NCBI RefSeq assembly: GCF_012726235.1
Contig: NZ_JAASAH010000020.1
Span: 49,962-113,961 of the forward strand
Direction: 5' to 3'
DNA from: Streptomyces sp. HNM0574
GTDB taxonomy: Bacteria > Actinomycetota > Actinomycetes > Streptomycetales > Streptomycetaceae
Length of the DNA: 64,000 bases
Shown here: piece by piece, positions 1 to 7,627 of the stretch
How the letters are laid out: every line of letters begins with the position of its first letter
Numbering within the stretch: the first letter of the stretch is position 1
Made by a program: the position numbers and the translations under genes
The notes under the pieces: generated by a model
Databases searched by the model: none
The model's input: only the letters and a program-made list of their open reading frames with translations
Told to the model about the DNA's origin: nothing

Positions 1-521
1 CCGGCCATCCCGGCGTCGAAGGTGGCCGCGGCCTCGGGGACTTCGGAGAGGTGCTGGAAGAAGGTCTTGCCGTACGCCGTCTCGAAGCCGGGGGTGCCGG
101 TGCGGACGGTCTCGTGCAGGTGGATCGTGGGGTGCCAGAACATCTCGTCGCCGAGGAGCATCGCGAAGTCCCGCAGCGGCGGCTGGGCGTCGGCGCGGAG
201 CGCCTCGGCCATGGGCGTCAGGTGGAAGCGGCCCTGCTCGTCCTCGCGGAAGATCTCCCGGGTGGCCAGGTAGCGCAGGATGCGGTAGAGGTTCGGCTCC
301 TTGAGGTCCGCGAGGGCGGCGAGCTGTCCCGCGGTGCGGGGGCCGTGCTCGGCGAGCAGGTCGGGGATGCGGAAGCGGACGGCGGTGTGCAGGGCCGCCG
401 GGTACAGCTGGCCCATGATGGCCTCGATCAGCTGCGCGGCCTGCCGGAGCTGCGCCTGCTGCGCGGCGTCGGCACCGTCGGGGTGCTCGGCGTTCTCGGG
501 GGTGGGGCGGTCGGTGGCCAT
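1..521 (-). CDS. SAM-dependent O-methyltransferase, C-terminus cut by window edge
   Basis: Reading the minus strand from ATG at 521 gives 173 codons that stay open to base 1, so only the N-terminal half is present. The visible part is a mostly helical winged-helix dimerisation domain: residues about 20-100 carry the pattern of an alpha-helical stretch, the phrase LKEPNLYRILRYLA and the basic/aromatic run ending in GRFHLTPMAEAL. This is characteristic of plant-type/antibiotic O-methyltransferases (acetylserotonin and hydroxyneurospore-like families). The Rossmann SAM-binding half lies outside the window, so the substrate cannot be guessed. It lies 146 bp downstream of a TetR gene on the same strand, which may control it. 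The family call is firm, the substrate unknown. Confidence 0.85.
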   Translation of the reverse strand, partial: MATDRPTPENAEHPDGADAAQQAQLRQAAQLIEAIMGQLYPAALHTAVRFRIPDLLAEHGPRTAGQLAALADLKEPNLYRILRYLATREIFREDEQGRFHLTPMAEALRADAQPPLRDFAMLLGDEMFWHPTIHLHETVRTGTPGFETAYGKTFFQHLSEVPEAAATFDAGMA

Positions 522-667
522 GGGCGTCTCCGTGACGAGGGCGGACCGGTGTGACCCCCTGGATTACCGGCCCCGGGCCGGGGACGACAGACCTGGTACG
601 TAAGGGAGTTGAGGAGGCGGCGCACACACCCGCGCGCACGCCCCCGCCCTCCCGTCGGGCTCCCCCG

Positions 668-1297
668 TCAGGCTTCCTGCCAGTGGGCGCGGCCGAGGCC
701 GATCAGCCGGAGCTGGCGCTGGGCCTTGCGGGAGACGCTCTCCGCGTCCGGGCCCTCGCCCTGGGCCGCCTCCAGGAAGGCGGAGGCGGTCATCACCATG
801 TGGTCGACGTACAGCTCGCCCAGCATCCGCATGTCGGCGGCGCTCCACCCTCGGGAGACGGCGTCGGTGCCCAGCGCGGCGGCCACCTCCTCGGCGAACC
901 GGTCGAGTTGGGCGCCGATGGCCTTGCGGACGTCCTCCACCCCGCCGTGCCGTTCGCGGGCGATGAAGCGGATGTGCGAGGGGCGCTCCTGCACGTACCT
1001 GGCGAGGGTGGCGACGGTGGCGCCGATCCGCTCCAGCTCGTCCGAACGCTCCGCGAGGACGGTGCGCACCACCTCGTGCAGGCTGCCGAGGGACTCCTCG
1101 ACGAGGGCGACGCCGAGGTCCGCGATGTCCCGGAAGTGCCGGTAGAAGGCGGCCGGGGCGACGCCGACGGCACGGGTGACCTCGCGCAGCCCGAGGCTGC
1201 TCAGACTCTGGTGCTCCAGCAGCCTCAACCCGGCGTCGAGCAGGGCGCGTCGGGTCTTGGCCTTCTGGACCTCACGGGTGGTGGCGGTGTGGCTCAT
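668..1297 (-). CDS. TetR-family transcriptional regulator
   Basis: A 209-residue protein, the usual TetR length. The N-terminal helix-turn-helix is clear at about residues 34-56 (LGLREVTRAVGVAPAAFYRHF), with the preceding amphipathic helix starting at KTRRALLDAGLRLL. The rest is an all-helical ligand-binding and dimerisation domain without a recognisable ligand signature. The ATG at 1297 sits just after an AT-richer stretch, and the divergent gap to 1425 holds a perfect 16-bp-arm palindrome (1345-1382), a natural operator for autoregulation and control of the small membrane proteins on the other strand. The downstream methyltransferase on the same strand could be a second target. Ligand unknown. 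Confidence 0.9.
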   Translation of the reverse strand: MSHTATTREVQKAKTRRALLDAGLRLLEHQSLSSLGLREVTRAVGVAPAAFYRHFRDIADLGVALVEESLGSLHEVVRTVLAERSDELERIGATVATLARYVQERPSHIRFIARERHGGVEDVRKAIGAQLDRFAEEVAAALGTDAVSRGWSAADMRMLGELYVDHMVMTASAFLEAAQGEGPDAESVSRKAQRQLRLIGLGRAHWQEA

Positions 1298-1344
1298 GTC
1301 ATTCAGTAAACAGTCGTTCTCCCATCGGTGGCAAGGTACGCTGA

Positions 1345-1382
1345 AGTCGGTGAACAGTTGTCATCCCAACTGTTCACCGACT
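1345..1382. promoter_or_regulatory. Palindrome in the TetR divergent region, candidate operator
   Basis: Arms AGTCGGTGAACAGTTG (1345-1360) and CAACTGTTCACCGACT (1367-1382) are perfect 16-bp complements around a 6-base centre. The site lies between the TetR start (1297) and the GTG at 1425. A terminator role is unlikely because it lies upstream of both genes; an operator or a 5' UTR hairpin fits better. Confidence 0.55.
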
Positions 1383-1424
1383 CACCCGAGTTCGCGGATC
1401 CAGCCCTTCGCCGAAAGGTTGCAC

Positions 1425-1580
1425 GTGATCTTCATCGTTGCCGCAGTGATGCTGCTGGCACTCGTCGTGGGAGCCGCGGCACACCTGCCGCTCCCCGCCA
1501 CCCTGGCAGCGGCCGCGGTCATCGCCTGCTGGCTGCTCGTCTTCGCCGTCCGTGAGCGCAAGCACCGTCAAGGGAGCTGA
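1425..1580 (+). CDS. Small single-pass/two-helix membrane protein
   Basis: A GTG start at 1425, preceded by GAAAGG about seven bases upstream, gives a 51-residue protein. It is almost entirely hydrophobic (two adjoining segments, about residues 2-20 and 23-43) and ends in a basic tail RERKHRQGS, typical of a small inner-membrane protein with a cytoplasmic C-terminus. It stops two bases before the ATG of the DUF4190 gene, so the two are surely co-transcribed. An upstream in-frame extension exists but lies in the palindrome region and lacks a ribosome-binding site. No family could be named. Confidence 0.7.
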   Translation: MIFIVAAVMLLALVVGAAAHLPLPATLAAAAVIACWLLVFAVRERKHRQGS

Positions 1581-1582
1581 CC

Positions 1583-1945
1583 ATGAGCGCGACGCACACA
1601 CTCGACGCGCACCACCGGCCCGCCGCCACCGCCCCGGACCGGAACCCGGCCACCACCCCGGCCGCCCCGCCGAAGCCCGCCGCCGCCACGGCGGCCGGAC
1701 GCGTCCGGGACCGGGACGCCGACGGCATGGCCGTCGCCTCCTTCGTGCTCGGGCTGACCGGGCTGCTCGTCTTCAACCTGATCCTCGGCCCCTGCGCCCT
1801 CGTGCTCGGCGGGCTCGCGCTGCTCCGGGGGACCTCGCGCCGGGGCCGCGCCGTGTTCGGCATGACGCTGGGCGCCGCCGACCTCGTGGTGCTGGCCCTC
1901 GCGGTCGGCAGCGGCCAGGCGATGACCTGGACGCTCGCGGGCTGA
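1583..1945 (+). CDS. DUF4190 domain-containing membrane protein
   Basis: 120 residues. The first 45 are a low-complexity Ala/Pro/Thr-rich cytoplasmic tail, followed by DGMAVASFVLGLTGLLVF and a second hydrophobic segment joined by a short basic loop (RGTSRRGRAVFGM). Small residues in AVASFVLGL and the G-x-A-LG repeats match the DUF4190 pattern, two closely packed membrane helices found in many actinobacterial small proteins. Function unknown. It is coupled to the 51-residue membrane protein upstream (gap of two bases) and is probably regulated by the TetR protein across the palindrome. Confidence 0.8.
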   Translation: MSATHTLDAHHRPAATAPDRNPATTPAAPPKPAAATAAGRVRDRDADGMAVASFVLGLTGLLVFNLILGPCALVLGGLALLRGTSRRGRAVFGMTLGAADLVVLALAVGSGQAMTWTLAG

Positions 1946-1977
1946 CCCGGGCGAGCGTCCCCGAACGGGCCGCCCGC

Positions 1978-2976
1978 TCAGGCCGGTTCGGCCAGCAGCA
2001 GGGCGAAGCGCCCGGCCCGGTCGGTCCACCACTCGCGCACGGCGAAGCCGCCGCGGGCGAGTTCGGCCGTCAGACCGTCCCGCCGGAACTTCACCGAGAT
2101 CTCCGTCCGCAGCTCCTCCCCCGCGTCGAAGTCCGTGACGACGTTGAGCGCCGGCAGCTCCACCCGCTGGGCCGTACGGGCGCGCAGCCGCATCTCGATG
2201 CGTTCGGCCGCCGCGTCCCACACCGCCCGGTGCTCGAAGGCGTCCGGGTCGAAGTCCGCGCCCAGCTCCCGGTCCAGCACCCGCAGCACGTTCTTGTTGA
2301 ACTCCGCCGTCACCCCCTGCGCGTCGTCGTAGGCCCGGACCAGCACCTCCGGGTCCTTGACGAGGTCGGCGCCGAGCAACAGCGCGTCGCCGTCCGCGAG
2401 TTGGCGGCGCAGGCCCGCGTAGAAGGCCGGGCGCTCGTCGGCGTCCAGGTTGCCGAGGGTGCCGCCGAGGAAGGCGACCAGCCGGGGGCCGTGCTCGGCC
2501 GGCGGCAGCACCAGGTCGGTCTGGAGATCGGTCACCACCGCGTCGACGTGCAACTCCGGGTATTCGCGGCACAGTTCGGCGCCCGCCTCGCGCAGCGCGT
2601 CCTCGCTCACGTCCAGGCCCGCGTACCGCTCCAGGGTGCCGTGCGCGGCCAGCGCGTCGAGCAGCAGCCGGGTCTTGCGGGAGGAGCCCGAGCCGATCTC
2701 GACGAGGGTGCGCGCCCCCGTCGCCCCCGCCACGGCCGCCGAACGGGCGCGCAGGATCTCGGTCTCGGCACGCGTCGGGTAGTACTCGGGCAGCCGGGTG
2801 ATCTCCTCGAACAGCTCGCTGCCGCGGGCGTCGTAGAACCACTTGGGCGGCAGCGTCTTGGGCCGCCCGGTCAGCCCCTTGAGCACATCGGCCCGCAGCG
2901 CGTCGGCGAAGTGCTCGACGGGCAGCCGGCGGACGAGCCCGAACCGTGCGGGACGGGTGTGCGGATCGGTCGTCAT
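1978..2976 (-). CDS. egtD: L-histidine N-alpha-methyltransferase EgtD
   Basis: Trimethylates histidine to hercynine with three SAM molecules, the committing step of ergothioneine synthesis. 332 residues, about the family length. The family pattern is visible from the N-terminus: LPPKWFYDARGSELFEEIT (about 42-60), LPEYYPTRAE (62-71) and the SAM loop EIGSGSSRKTRLLL (93-106). The typical FLGGTLGN segment follows near the middle. Last gene of egtABCD, starting 59 bp after the egtC stop. The gap carries a purine-rich site before ATG 2976. The enzyme is cytoplasmic. Confidence 0.96.
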   Translation of the reverse strand: MTTDPHTRPARFGLVRRLPVEHFADALRADVLKGLTGRPKTLPPKWFYDARGSELFEEITRLPEYYPTRAETEILRARSAAVAGATGARTLVEIGSGSSRKTRLLLDALAAHGTLERYAGLDVSEDALREAGAELCREYPELHVDAVVTDLQTDLVLPPAEHGPRLVAFLGGTLGNLDADERPAFYAGLRRQLADGDALLLGADLVKDPEVLVRAYDDAQGVTAEFNKNVLRVLDRELGADFDPDAFEHRAVWDAAAERIEMRLRARTAQRVELPALNVVTDFDAGEELRTEISVKFRRDGLTAELARGGFAVREWWTDRAGRFALLLAEPA

Positions 2977-3035
2977 GCGGTGGCTTCCTCTCGCGGAGGC
3001 GGTGGCGTCGTGGACCTTCGGGGCGCGGCGGCCGG

Positions 3036-3845
3036 TCAGCGGACCGGCGCGGTGACGGGCTGCGCGGGCGCCGGCCCCGGCAGCGGGATGAAACGGACGC
3101 CGTGCGGCCCGGCCAGCAGCACGTGCCCGTCCGGCACTTCGCGCCAGCCCTCGCGCGCGTCCGGCTCGGAGGCGACGAGGACGGCGCCCGGCGTGTGCCG
3201 GTACCAGAGGCTGTCGCCCTGCCGGGTGGCGGTGACCGTGCGGCCGTCGGTGAGCAGGAAGTTCAGCCGGGCGCCCGGCCGTTGGGCGTCGACCTGCCGG
3301 ACGAGCCCGGACAGCGCGTCGGCCGCGCTCTCACCCGCGCGCAGACGGCGCAGCAGCAGCGCCCACAGCAGCGCCGAGTCGCACCGCGCCTCCATGGCGA
3401 GCAGCTCGGCCGTGCCGACGTCGCCGCCGGAACCCCCGGCGCCCGCCAGGTCGTCCGCGAGCCGCTGCCAGTCGTGGACCGCGCCGTTGTGGCTGAACAG
3501 CCACCCCTCGGCGGCGTACGGCGCGGCCGCCGCCTCGTCCTGCGAGGTGCCCGGGGTGGCGTCGCGCACGGCCGCGAGGACGGCGCCGCTGGTCAGGGTG
3601 CGGGTGAGGTCGGGCAGGTTGGGGTCGGCCCAGATCGGCACCGCGCGCCGGTAGCGCGCGGGCGCGGGCGCGCCCGGGACGCCCGCGTCGGGCGGGTACC
3701 AGCCGAGGCCGAAGCCGTCGGCGTTGACGGTGCCGTGCCGCTGTCTGCGCGGGGCCCAGGACTGCTCGTACAGGCCGTGCCGCGGCCCGGAGACGACCTC
3801 GGCCAGCGGCACCGGCGGGCCCAGATAGGCCAGGTGACGGCACAT
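3036..3845 (-). CDS. egtC: Gamma-glutamyl-hercynylcysteine S-oxide hydrolase EgtC
   Basis: Removes the gamma-glutamyl group from the EgtB product. The protein starts MCRHLAYLG, so Cys2 becomes the N-terminal nucleophile of a class II glutamine amidotransferase fold. Further family features are the RHGTVNADGFGLGWY stretch near residue 40 and GWLFSHNGAVHDW near 115. 269 residues. The ATG at 3845 overlaps the egtB stop (TGATG), so the two are translationally coupled. Longer upstream extensions in this frame run antisense/out of frame through egtB and are not real. The start is fixed by the need for an N-terminal Cys. Confidence 0.96.
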   Translation of the reverse strand: MCRHLAYLGPPVPLAEVVSGPRHGLYEQSWAPRRQRHGTVNADGFGLGWYPPDAGVPGAPAPARYRRAVPIWADPNLPDLTRTLTSGAVLAAVRDATPGTSQDEAAAAPYAAEGWLFSHNGAVHDWQRLADDLAGAGGSGGDVGTAELLAMEARCDSALLWALLLRRLRAGESAADALSGLVRQVDAQRPGARLNFLLTDGRTVTATRQGDSLWYRHTPGAVLVASEPDAREGWREVPDGHVLLAGPHGVRFIPLPGPAPAQPVTAPVR

Positions 3846-5278
3846 CAGCGCCCCTCCCCCGGCCGCGCGGTCCGCGCCGTGCGGAACCCGGCGAAGATCT
3901 GCCGCCGTACGGGCAGGTCCCAGTTGCGGAAGGTGCCCCGGCAGGCCACCCGGTCGGTGCCGAAGGAGCCGCCGCGCAGCACCTTGTGCCCGGGCCCGAA
4001 GAACACCTCGGAGTACTCGCGGTACGGGAACGCCGCGAAACCCGGGTACCCGGTGAAGTCCGAGGCCGTCCACTCCCACACGTCCCCCAGCAGCTGCCGC
4101 GCGCCGCACGGCGCCGCGCCCTCGGGGTACGCGCCCGCCGGGGCCGGACGCAGGTGCCGCTGGCCGAGGTTGGCGTGCTCGGGGCCGGGGTCGGCGTCGC
4201 CCCAGGGGTGGCGCAGCGAACGGCCGGTGGCCGGGTCGTGCCGCGCGGCCTTCTCCCACTCGGCCTCGGTCGGCAGCCGCCGCCCGGCCCAGCGGGCGTA
4301 GGCGTCGGCCTCGTACCAGCTGACGTGCTGCACGGGCTCCTCGTCCGGTACCGGCTCGGTGTGCCCGAAGCGGCGGCGCACCCAGCCCCCGCCGGGAGCC
4401 TCCGCCGGGCCGCCGTCCCGCTGCCAGAACAGCGGGGCCCGCAGCCCGGCGTGGCGGGCGTACTCCCAGCCCTCCGGGTCCCACCAGCGCTCCTCCTCGT
4501 AGCCGCCGTCCTCGACGAACCTGCGGTAGGCGGCGTTCGTGACCGGGGTCGTGTCGAGCCAGAAGGCGCCGGTGAGGACGGTGTGCGCGGGGCGTTCGTT
4601 GTCCAGCGCCCACGGTTCGCCCTCGGCGCCCATCACGAACGGGCCCTCGGGGACGAGGACTTCGGCGGGCAGCCCGGCGGCCGAGCCGCCCGGCGGCGCG
4701 GGCGCGTCGAGCACCGGGGCGCCGCGGCGCAGCTGGTGCGTGGCGAGCATCGTCTCGTCGTGCTGCTGCTCGTGCTGGGCGATCATGCCGAAGACGAAGC
4801 CGTCGGCGAGCAGCCGCCGGTGCCGCTCGGCGTCCGGGTCCGCGGCGTCCGCCCCGTTCCGGCGCGTGCCGGACTCCGCCTCGGCCAGGACGGCGAGGGC
4901 GCGGACGCGTACCTCGGCGGCGAAGGCGCGGGCCGCCTCCGGCGCCAGCATCGGCAGGGCGGGGCGGTCGGCGCGCGGGGTGCGGAACGCGTCGTAGACC
5001 GGGTCGAGGTCGGGGCGCAGCCCGGGGCCGCCGCCCGCGGCGCGCAGCAGCCAGATGTCCTCCTGGTTGGCGATGTGCGCGAGGTCCCACACCAGCGGGG
5101 ACATCAACGGGGAGTGCTGCGCCGTCAGTTCGTCCTCGCCGACGGCGTCGGTCAGCAGCGCGGTCCGCCGCCTGGCCCGCTCCAGCGCCTCGCGGGCCCG
5201 GGCGTAGGGGCAGCCGGCGGGGGTCGTGGGGATCGTCGGTGCCTGGGCAGGCCGCGGTGGCCGGGTGTCCTGGGACAT
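3845..5278 (-). CDS. egtB: Hercynine oxygenase EgtB (sulfoxide synthase)
   Basis: Non-haem iron enzyme that joins hercynine to gamma-glutamylcysteine with O2, forming the sulfoxide C-S bond. 477 residues. The N-terminal DinB-like four-helix part carries the iron ligands: His68 (VWDLAHIANQED) and the pair His169/His173 in HEQQHDETML. The C-terminal formylglycine-generating-enzyme-like domain spans about 205-470 (VPEGPFVMGAEG, LPTEAEWEKAAR, GDVWEWTASDFTGYPGF, KVLRGGSF). ATG 5278 has GAGGAG nine to ten bases upstream and lies 20 bp after the egtA stop. It shares the A of its stop codon with the start of egtC. Confidence 0.97.
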   Translation of the reverse strand: MSQDTRPPRPAQAPTIPTTPAGCPYARAREALERARRRTALLTDAVGEDELTAQHSPLMSPLVWDLAHIANQEDIWLLRAAGGGPGLRPDLDPVYDAFRTPRADRPALPMLAPEAARAFAAEVRVRALAVLAEAESGTRRNGADAADPDAERHRRLLADGFVFGMIAQHEQQHDETMLATHQLRRGAPVLDAPAPPGGSAAGLPAEVLVPEGPFVMGAEGEPWALDNERPAHTVLTGAFWLDTTPVTNAAYRRFVEDGGYEEERWWDPEGWEYARHAGLRAPLFWQRDGGPAEAPGGGWVRRRFGHTEPVPDEEPVQHVSWYEADAYARWAGRRLPTEAEWEKAARHDPATGRSLRHPWGDADPGPEHANLGQRHLRPAPAGAYPEGAAPCGARQLLGDVWEWTASDFTGYPGFAAFPYREYSEVFFGPGHKVLRGGSFGTDRVACRGTFRNWDLPVRRQIFAGFRTARTARPGEGR

Positions 5279-5298
5279 GGGGTGAGCTCCTCGGGTGG

Positions 5299-6522
5299 TC
5301 AGCCGCGCAGGGCGTCGAGTCGGTCGTGCGCCGGGCAGCGGCCCCGCGCGGTGTAGCGCTCGTGGAAGGCGGCGACGGCGCGGTGCGGTTCGCCGCCCGG
5401 CTCGGTGCGGGCCAGCGCCTCCTCGGCCGCGGCCACGCAGCCGCGGACGACGGGGCCGAGCAGCGGGTCGGCCGGTCCCTGCCGCGCCGCGCGCTCCCAC
5501 AGCCCGCGCTCCCCGGCCAGCGCGGCGGTCGCCTCCCAGGCCGACTCGGCGGCCCGGGGGTCGTTGAGCAGGGTGGCGGCGACGGCGGTCGCGGCGATCC
5601 AGTCGTCGCCGGCCTGCGCGTCGATCATCCGCAACTCCAGCCAGCCGCGCGGCCGTACGGGCGGGAACAGGGTGCTCAGGTGGTAGTCGAGGTCGTCGCG
5701 GGTGGGCGGGCGCAGCCCGTGCCGGCCGCCCAGCCAGGAGCGGAAGGTGAGCCGCGGCGGGGCCGTCCACGCCGCGGGCGGATCGCGGCGCAGACACATC
5801 ACCTCGGCGTCCAGCGCGTACCGGGTCCACAGCGCCCTGGGGTCGCCGCCGTCGGGCGGGGGCCGGGTGCGTCCCGGGTCGATCCGGTCCCAGACGCGCT
5901 GCCGGGTGGAGAGCCACCCGGTCGGACGGGAGCGCCACAGCGGCGAGTTGGCGAAGGCGGCGACGAGCACGGGCCCGAGCCGGTGCGCCAGCCGCCAGCG
6001 GTGCCGGTACCCGGTGACACCCTCGGACTCGTCCCCCGCGTCCAGGCTCACCTGGACCGCGGCGGTGGCGCGCATCATCGTGCGCCCCCAGGGGCCCGAC
6101 TGGTCGAAGTACGCCTCCATCGCCCGGTAGCGCGGGTGCGTCAGGACGCGCGGCGGGGCGAACTCCGGGTCGAGGCCCCGCCCGTGGAGCAGGACGCCCT
6201 CCTCGGCGACGGACTTGCGGAGCACGGCGAGATCGGTGGCGGCCAGCTCCACGCACTCCGCGAGCGTGTCACCCGGCGGCGCGCTCACCTCCAGCTGTCC
6301 GCCCGGCTCCCGGGTGAGCCTGCTCCCGCCGGGCAGCGCCCCCGGGGTCCAGAGCGGGTCGAGCACCCCGTCCAGCCGGGTGGCGGGGACGGGGCGGGCG
6401 GGGTCGGTGCTGTCGCGGACGAGCCACTCCAGCTCCACCCCGACGCGACGGGGCGGGCCCGTCTTGAAACAGATCCCGCCCACATGGTCTTCGGCTTGTT
6501 CCACGTCCAGTACGGCTTCCAC
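5299..6522 (-). CDS. egtA: Glutamate-cysteine ligase EgtA
   Basis: Supplies gamma-glutamylcysteine for EgtB, from glutamate, cysteine and ATP. The GTG at 6522 is preceded by GAGGAGG, giving 407 residues. The GCS2-type motif GVELEWLV lies at about 28-35. A substrate-binding region with RYRAMEAYFDQSGPWGRTMM and TAAVQVSLD follows near 150-175, and the C-terminal half contains the ELRMIDAQ segment seen in this family. First gene of the egt operon. No egtE-type PLP lyase is next to it, so the last step must be encoded elsewhere. The 195-bp divergent gap to the LigD-like gene holds the promoter and a hairpin (6546-6567). Confidence 0.95.
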   Translation of the reverse strand: MEAVLDVEQAEDHVGGICFKTGPPRRVGVELEWLVRDSTDPARPVPATRLDGVLDPLWTPGALPGGSRLTREPGGQLEVSAPPGDTLAECVELAATDLAVLRKSVAEEGVLLHGRGLDPEFAPPRVLTHPRYRAMEAYFDQSGPWGRTMMRATAAVQVSLDAGDESEGVTGYRHRWRLAHRLGPVLVAAFANSPLWRSRPTGWLSTRQRVWDRIDPGRTRPPPDGGDPRALWTRYALDAEVMCLRRDPPAAWTAPPRLTFRSWLGGRHGLRPPTRDDLDYHLSTLFPPVRPRGWLELRMIDAQAGDDWIAATAVAATLLNDPRAAESAWEATAALAGERGLWERAARQGPADPLLGPVVRGCVAAAEEALARTEPGGEPHRAVAAFHERYTARGRCPAHDRLDALRG

Positions 6523-6545
6523 TGCCCCTCCTCGGGGAGCGCGAA

Positions 6546-6567
6546 CGGTCCGGGCGGGCCCGGACCG
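6546..6567 (-). promoter_or_regulatory. Hairpin in the egtA 5' leader
   Basis: CGGTCCGGG (6546-6554) and CCCGGACCG (6559-6567) pair perfectly around CGGG, ending about 24 bases upstream of the GTG at 6522. With no T-run and a position ahead of the first gene, it may shape the leader mRNA or be part of a protein site. No known riboswitch was recognised. Confidence 0.3.
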
Positions 6568-6717
6568 GGAACATCCCAGAGCGTGCGGCGGGGACCGGCC
6601 CGCGCGCAAGACGGCGGAGCGGTACGGAGCAACCGGAGCACCCGGCGGGGTAGCCCGGTGCCCCGGACGGCCCCCGCGCGGGCCCGGCCCGGCGCGGGGT
6701 GCGGCACAGTGGGTCCC

Positions 6718-7599
6718 GTGGCGGAGGTGGAGATCACGCGACCGGAGAAGGTCCTGTTCCCCGACGACGGGATCACCAAGGACGACATGGCCGGCTACTA
6801 CCGGTCGGTGGCCCGCCGTGCCGTCCCGCACCTGCGGGGGCGGCCGCTGATGATGGAGCGCCACCCGGACGGCATCGGCGGCGAGCCGCTGATGCAGAAG
6901 AACGCCCCCGGCTACTTCCCCGACTGGGTGCGCACCGCCGAACTCCCCAAGGAGGGCGGCACCGTGCGGCACGTGCTGTGCGACACCGCCGACACCCTGG
7001 TGTACCTCGCGGGCCAGGCGTGCGTCACCCCGCACCGCTGGCTCGCCAGGGCCGCCCGTCCGCACCATCCGGACCTCCTCGTCGTCGACCTGGACCCGAG
7101 CGGCGGCGCGGACTTCGAGGACGTGCGGTTCGCCGCGCGCCGGGTCGGCGAGCTGCTCACCGAGGTGCGGCTCCCGTCCCGGCTGATGACGACGGGCTCC
7201 CGCGGTCTGCACGTGCTCGCGCCGCTGGACGGGAAGGCGGACTTCGACACCGTGCGCGAGTTCGCCCGCGGCCTCTCCGGCGTCCTGACGCGCCGGCACC
7301 CGGACCGGCTCACCGAGGAGCCCCGCAAGGCCAACCGCGGCGACCGCGTCTACCTGGACATCCAGCGGAACGCGTACGCGCAGACCGCCGTCGCCCCGTA
7401 CGCGCTGCGGGCACGCGCCGGGGCGCCCGTCGCCGCGCCGATCACCTGGGACGAGCTCGACGACCCCGAACTGACGCCGCGGCGCTGGACCTTGCGCACC
7501 CTCGGCGAGCGGCTCCGCGCCCGCGACCCGTGGGCGGACGCGGACACCCGCGGCCGCTCGGTGGCCGCCGCGGCCCGCCGCCTGCGCTCGGTGGAGTGA
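6718..7599 (+). CDS. LigD-type DNA polymerase/primase domain protein (stand-alone)
   Basis: A 293-residue archaeo-eukaryotic-primase-like polymerase domain of the kind fused in bacterial LigD for non-homologous end joining. Metal-binding aspartates are in LVVDLDPSGG (Asp124, Asp126), with a third acid in VYLDIQ (Asp214). The nucleotide-binding SRGLHV lies at 161-166. The N-terminal segment RPLMMERHPDGIGG, and QTAVAPYALRARAGAPVAAPITWDEL near the end, are family hallmarks. No ligase or nuclease domain and no ku gene are next to it. GTG 6718 lies seven bases after CACAGT, so the message may be leaderless; GTG 6709 is an alternative. Probably repairs or extends DNA ends with a separately encoded ligase. 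Confidence 0.9.
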   Translation: MAEVEITRPEKVLFPDDGITKDDMAGYYRSVARRAVPHLRGRPLMMERHPDGIGGEPLMQKNAPGYFPDWVRTAELPKEGGTVRHVLCDTADTLVYLAGQACVTPHRWLARAARPHHPDLLVVDLDPSGGADFEDVRFAARRVGELLTEVRLPSRLMTTGSRGLHVLAPLDGKADFDTVREFARGLSGVLTRRHPDRLTEEPRKANRGDRVYLDIQRNAYAQTAVAPYALRARAGAPVAAPITWDELDDPELTPRRWTLRTLGERLRARDPWADADTRGRSVAAAARRLRSVE

Positions 7600-7627
7600 C
7601 CCGGCGCCGCACACCGGCCCGTTCCCG

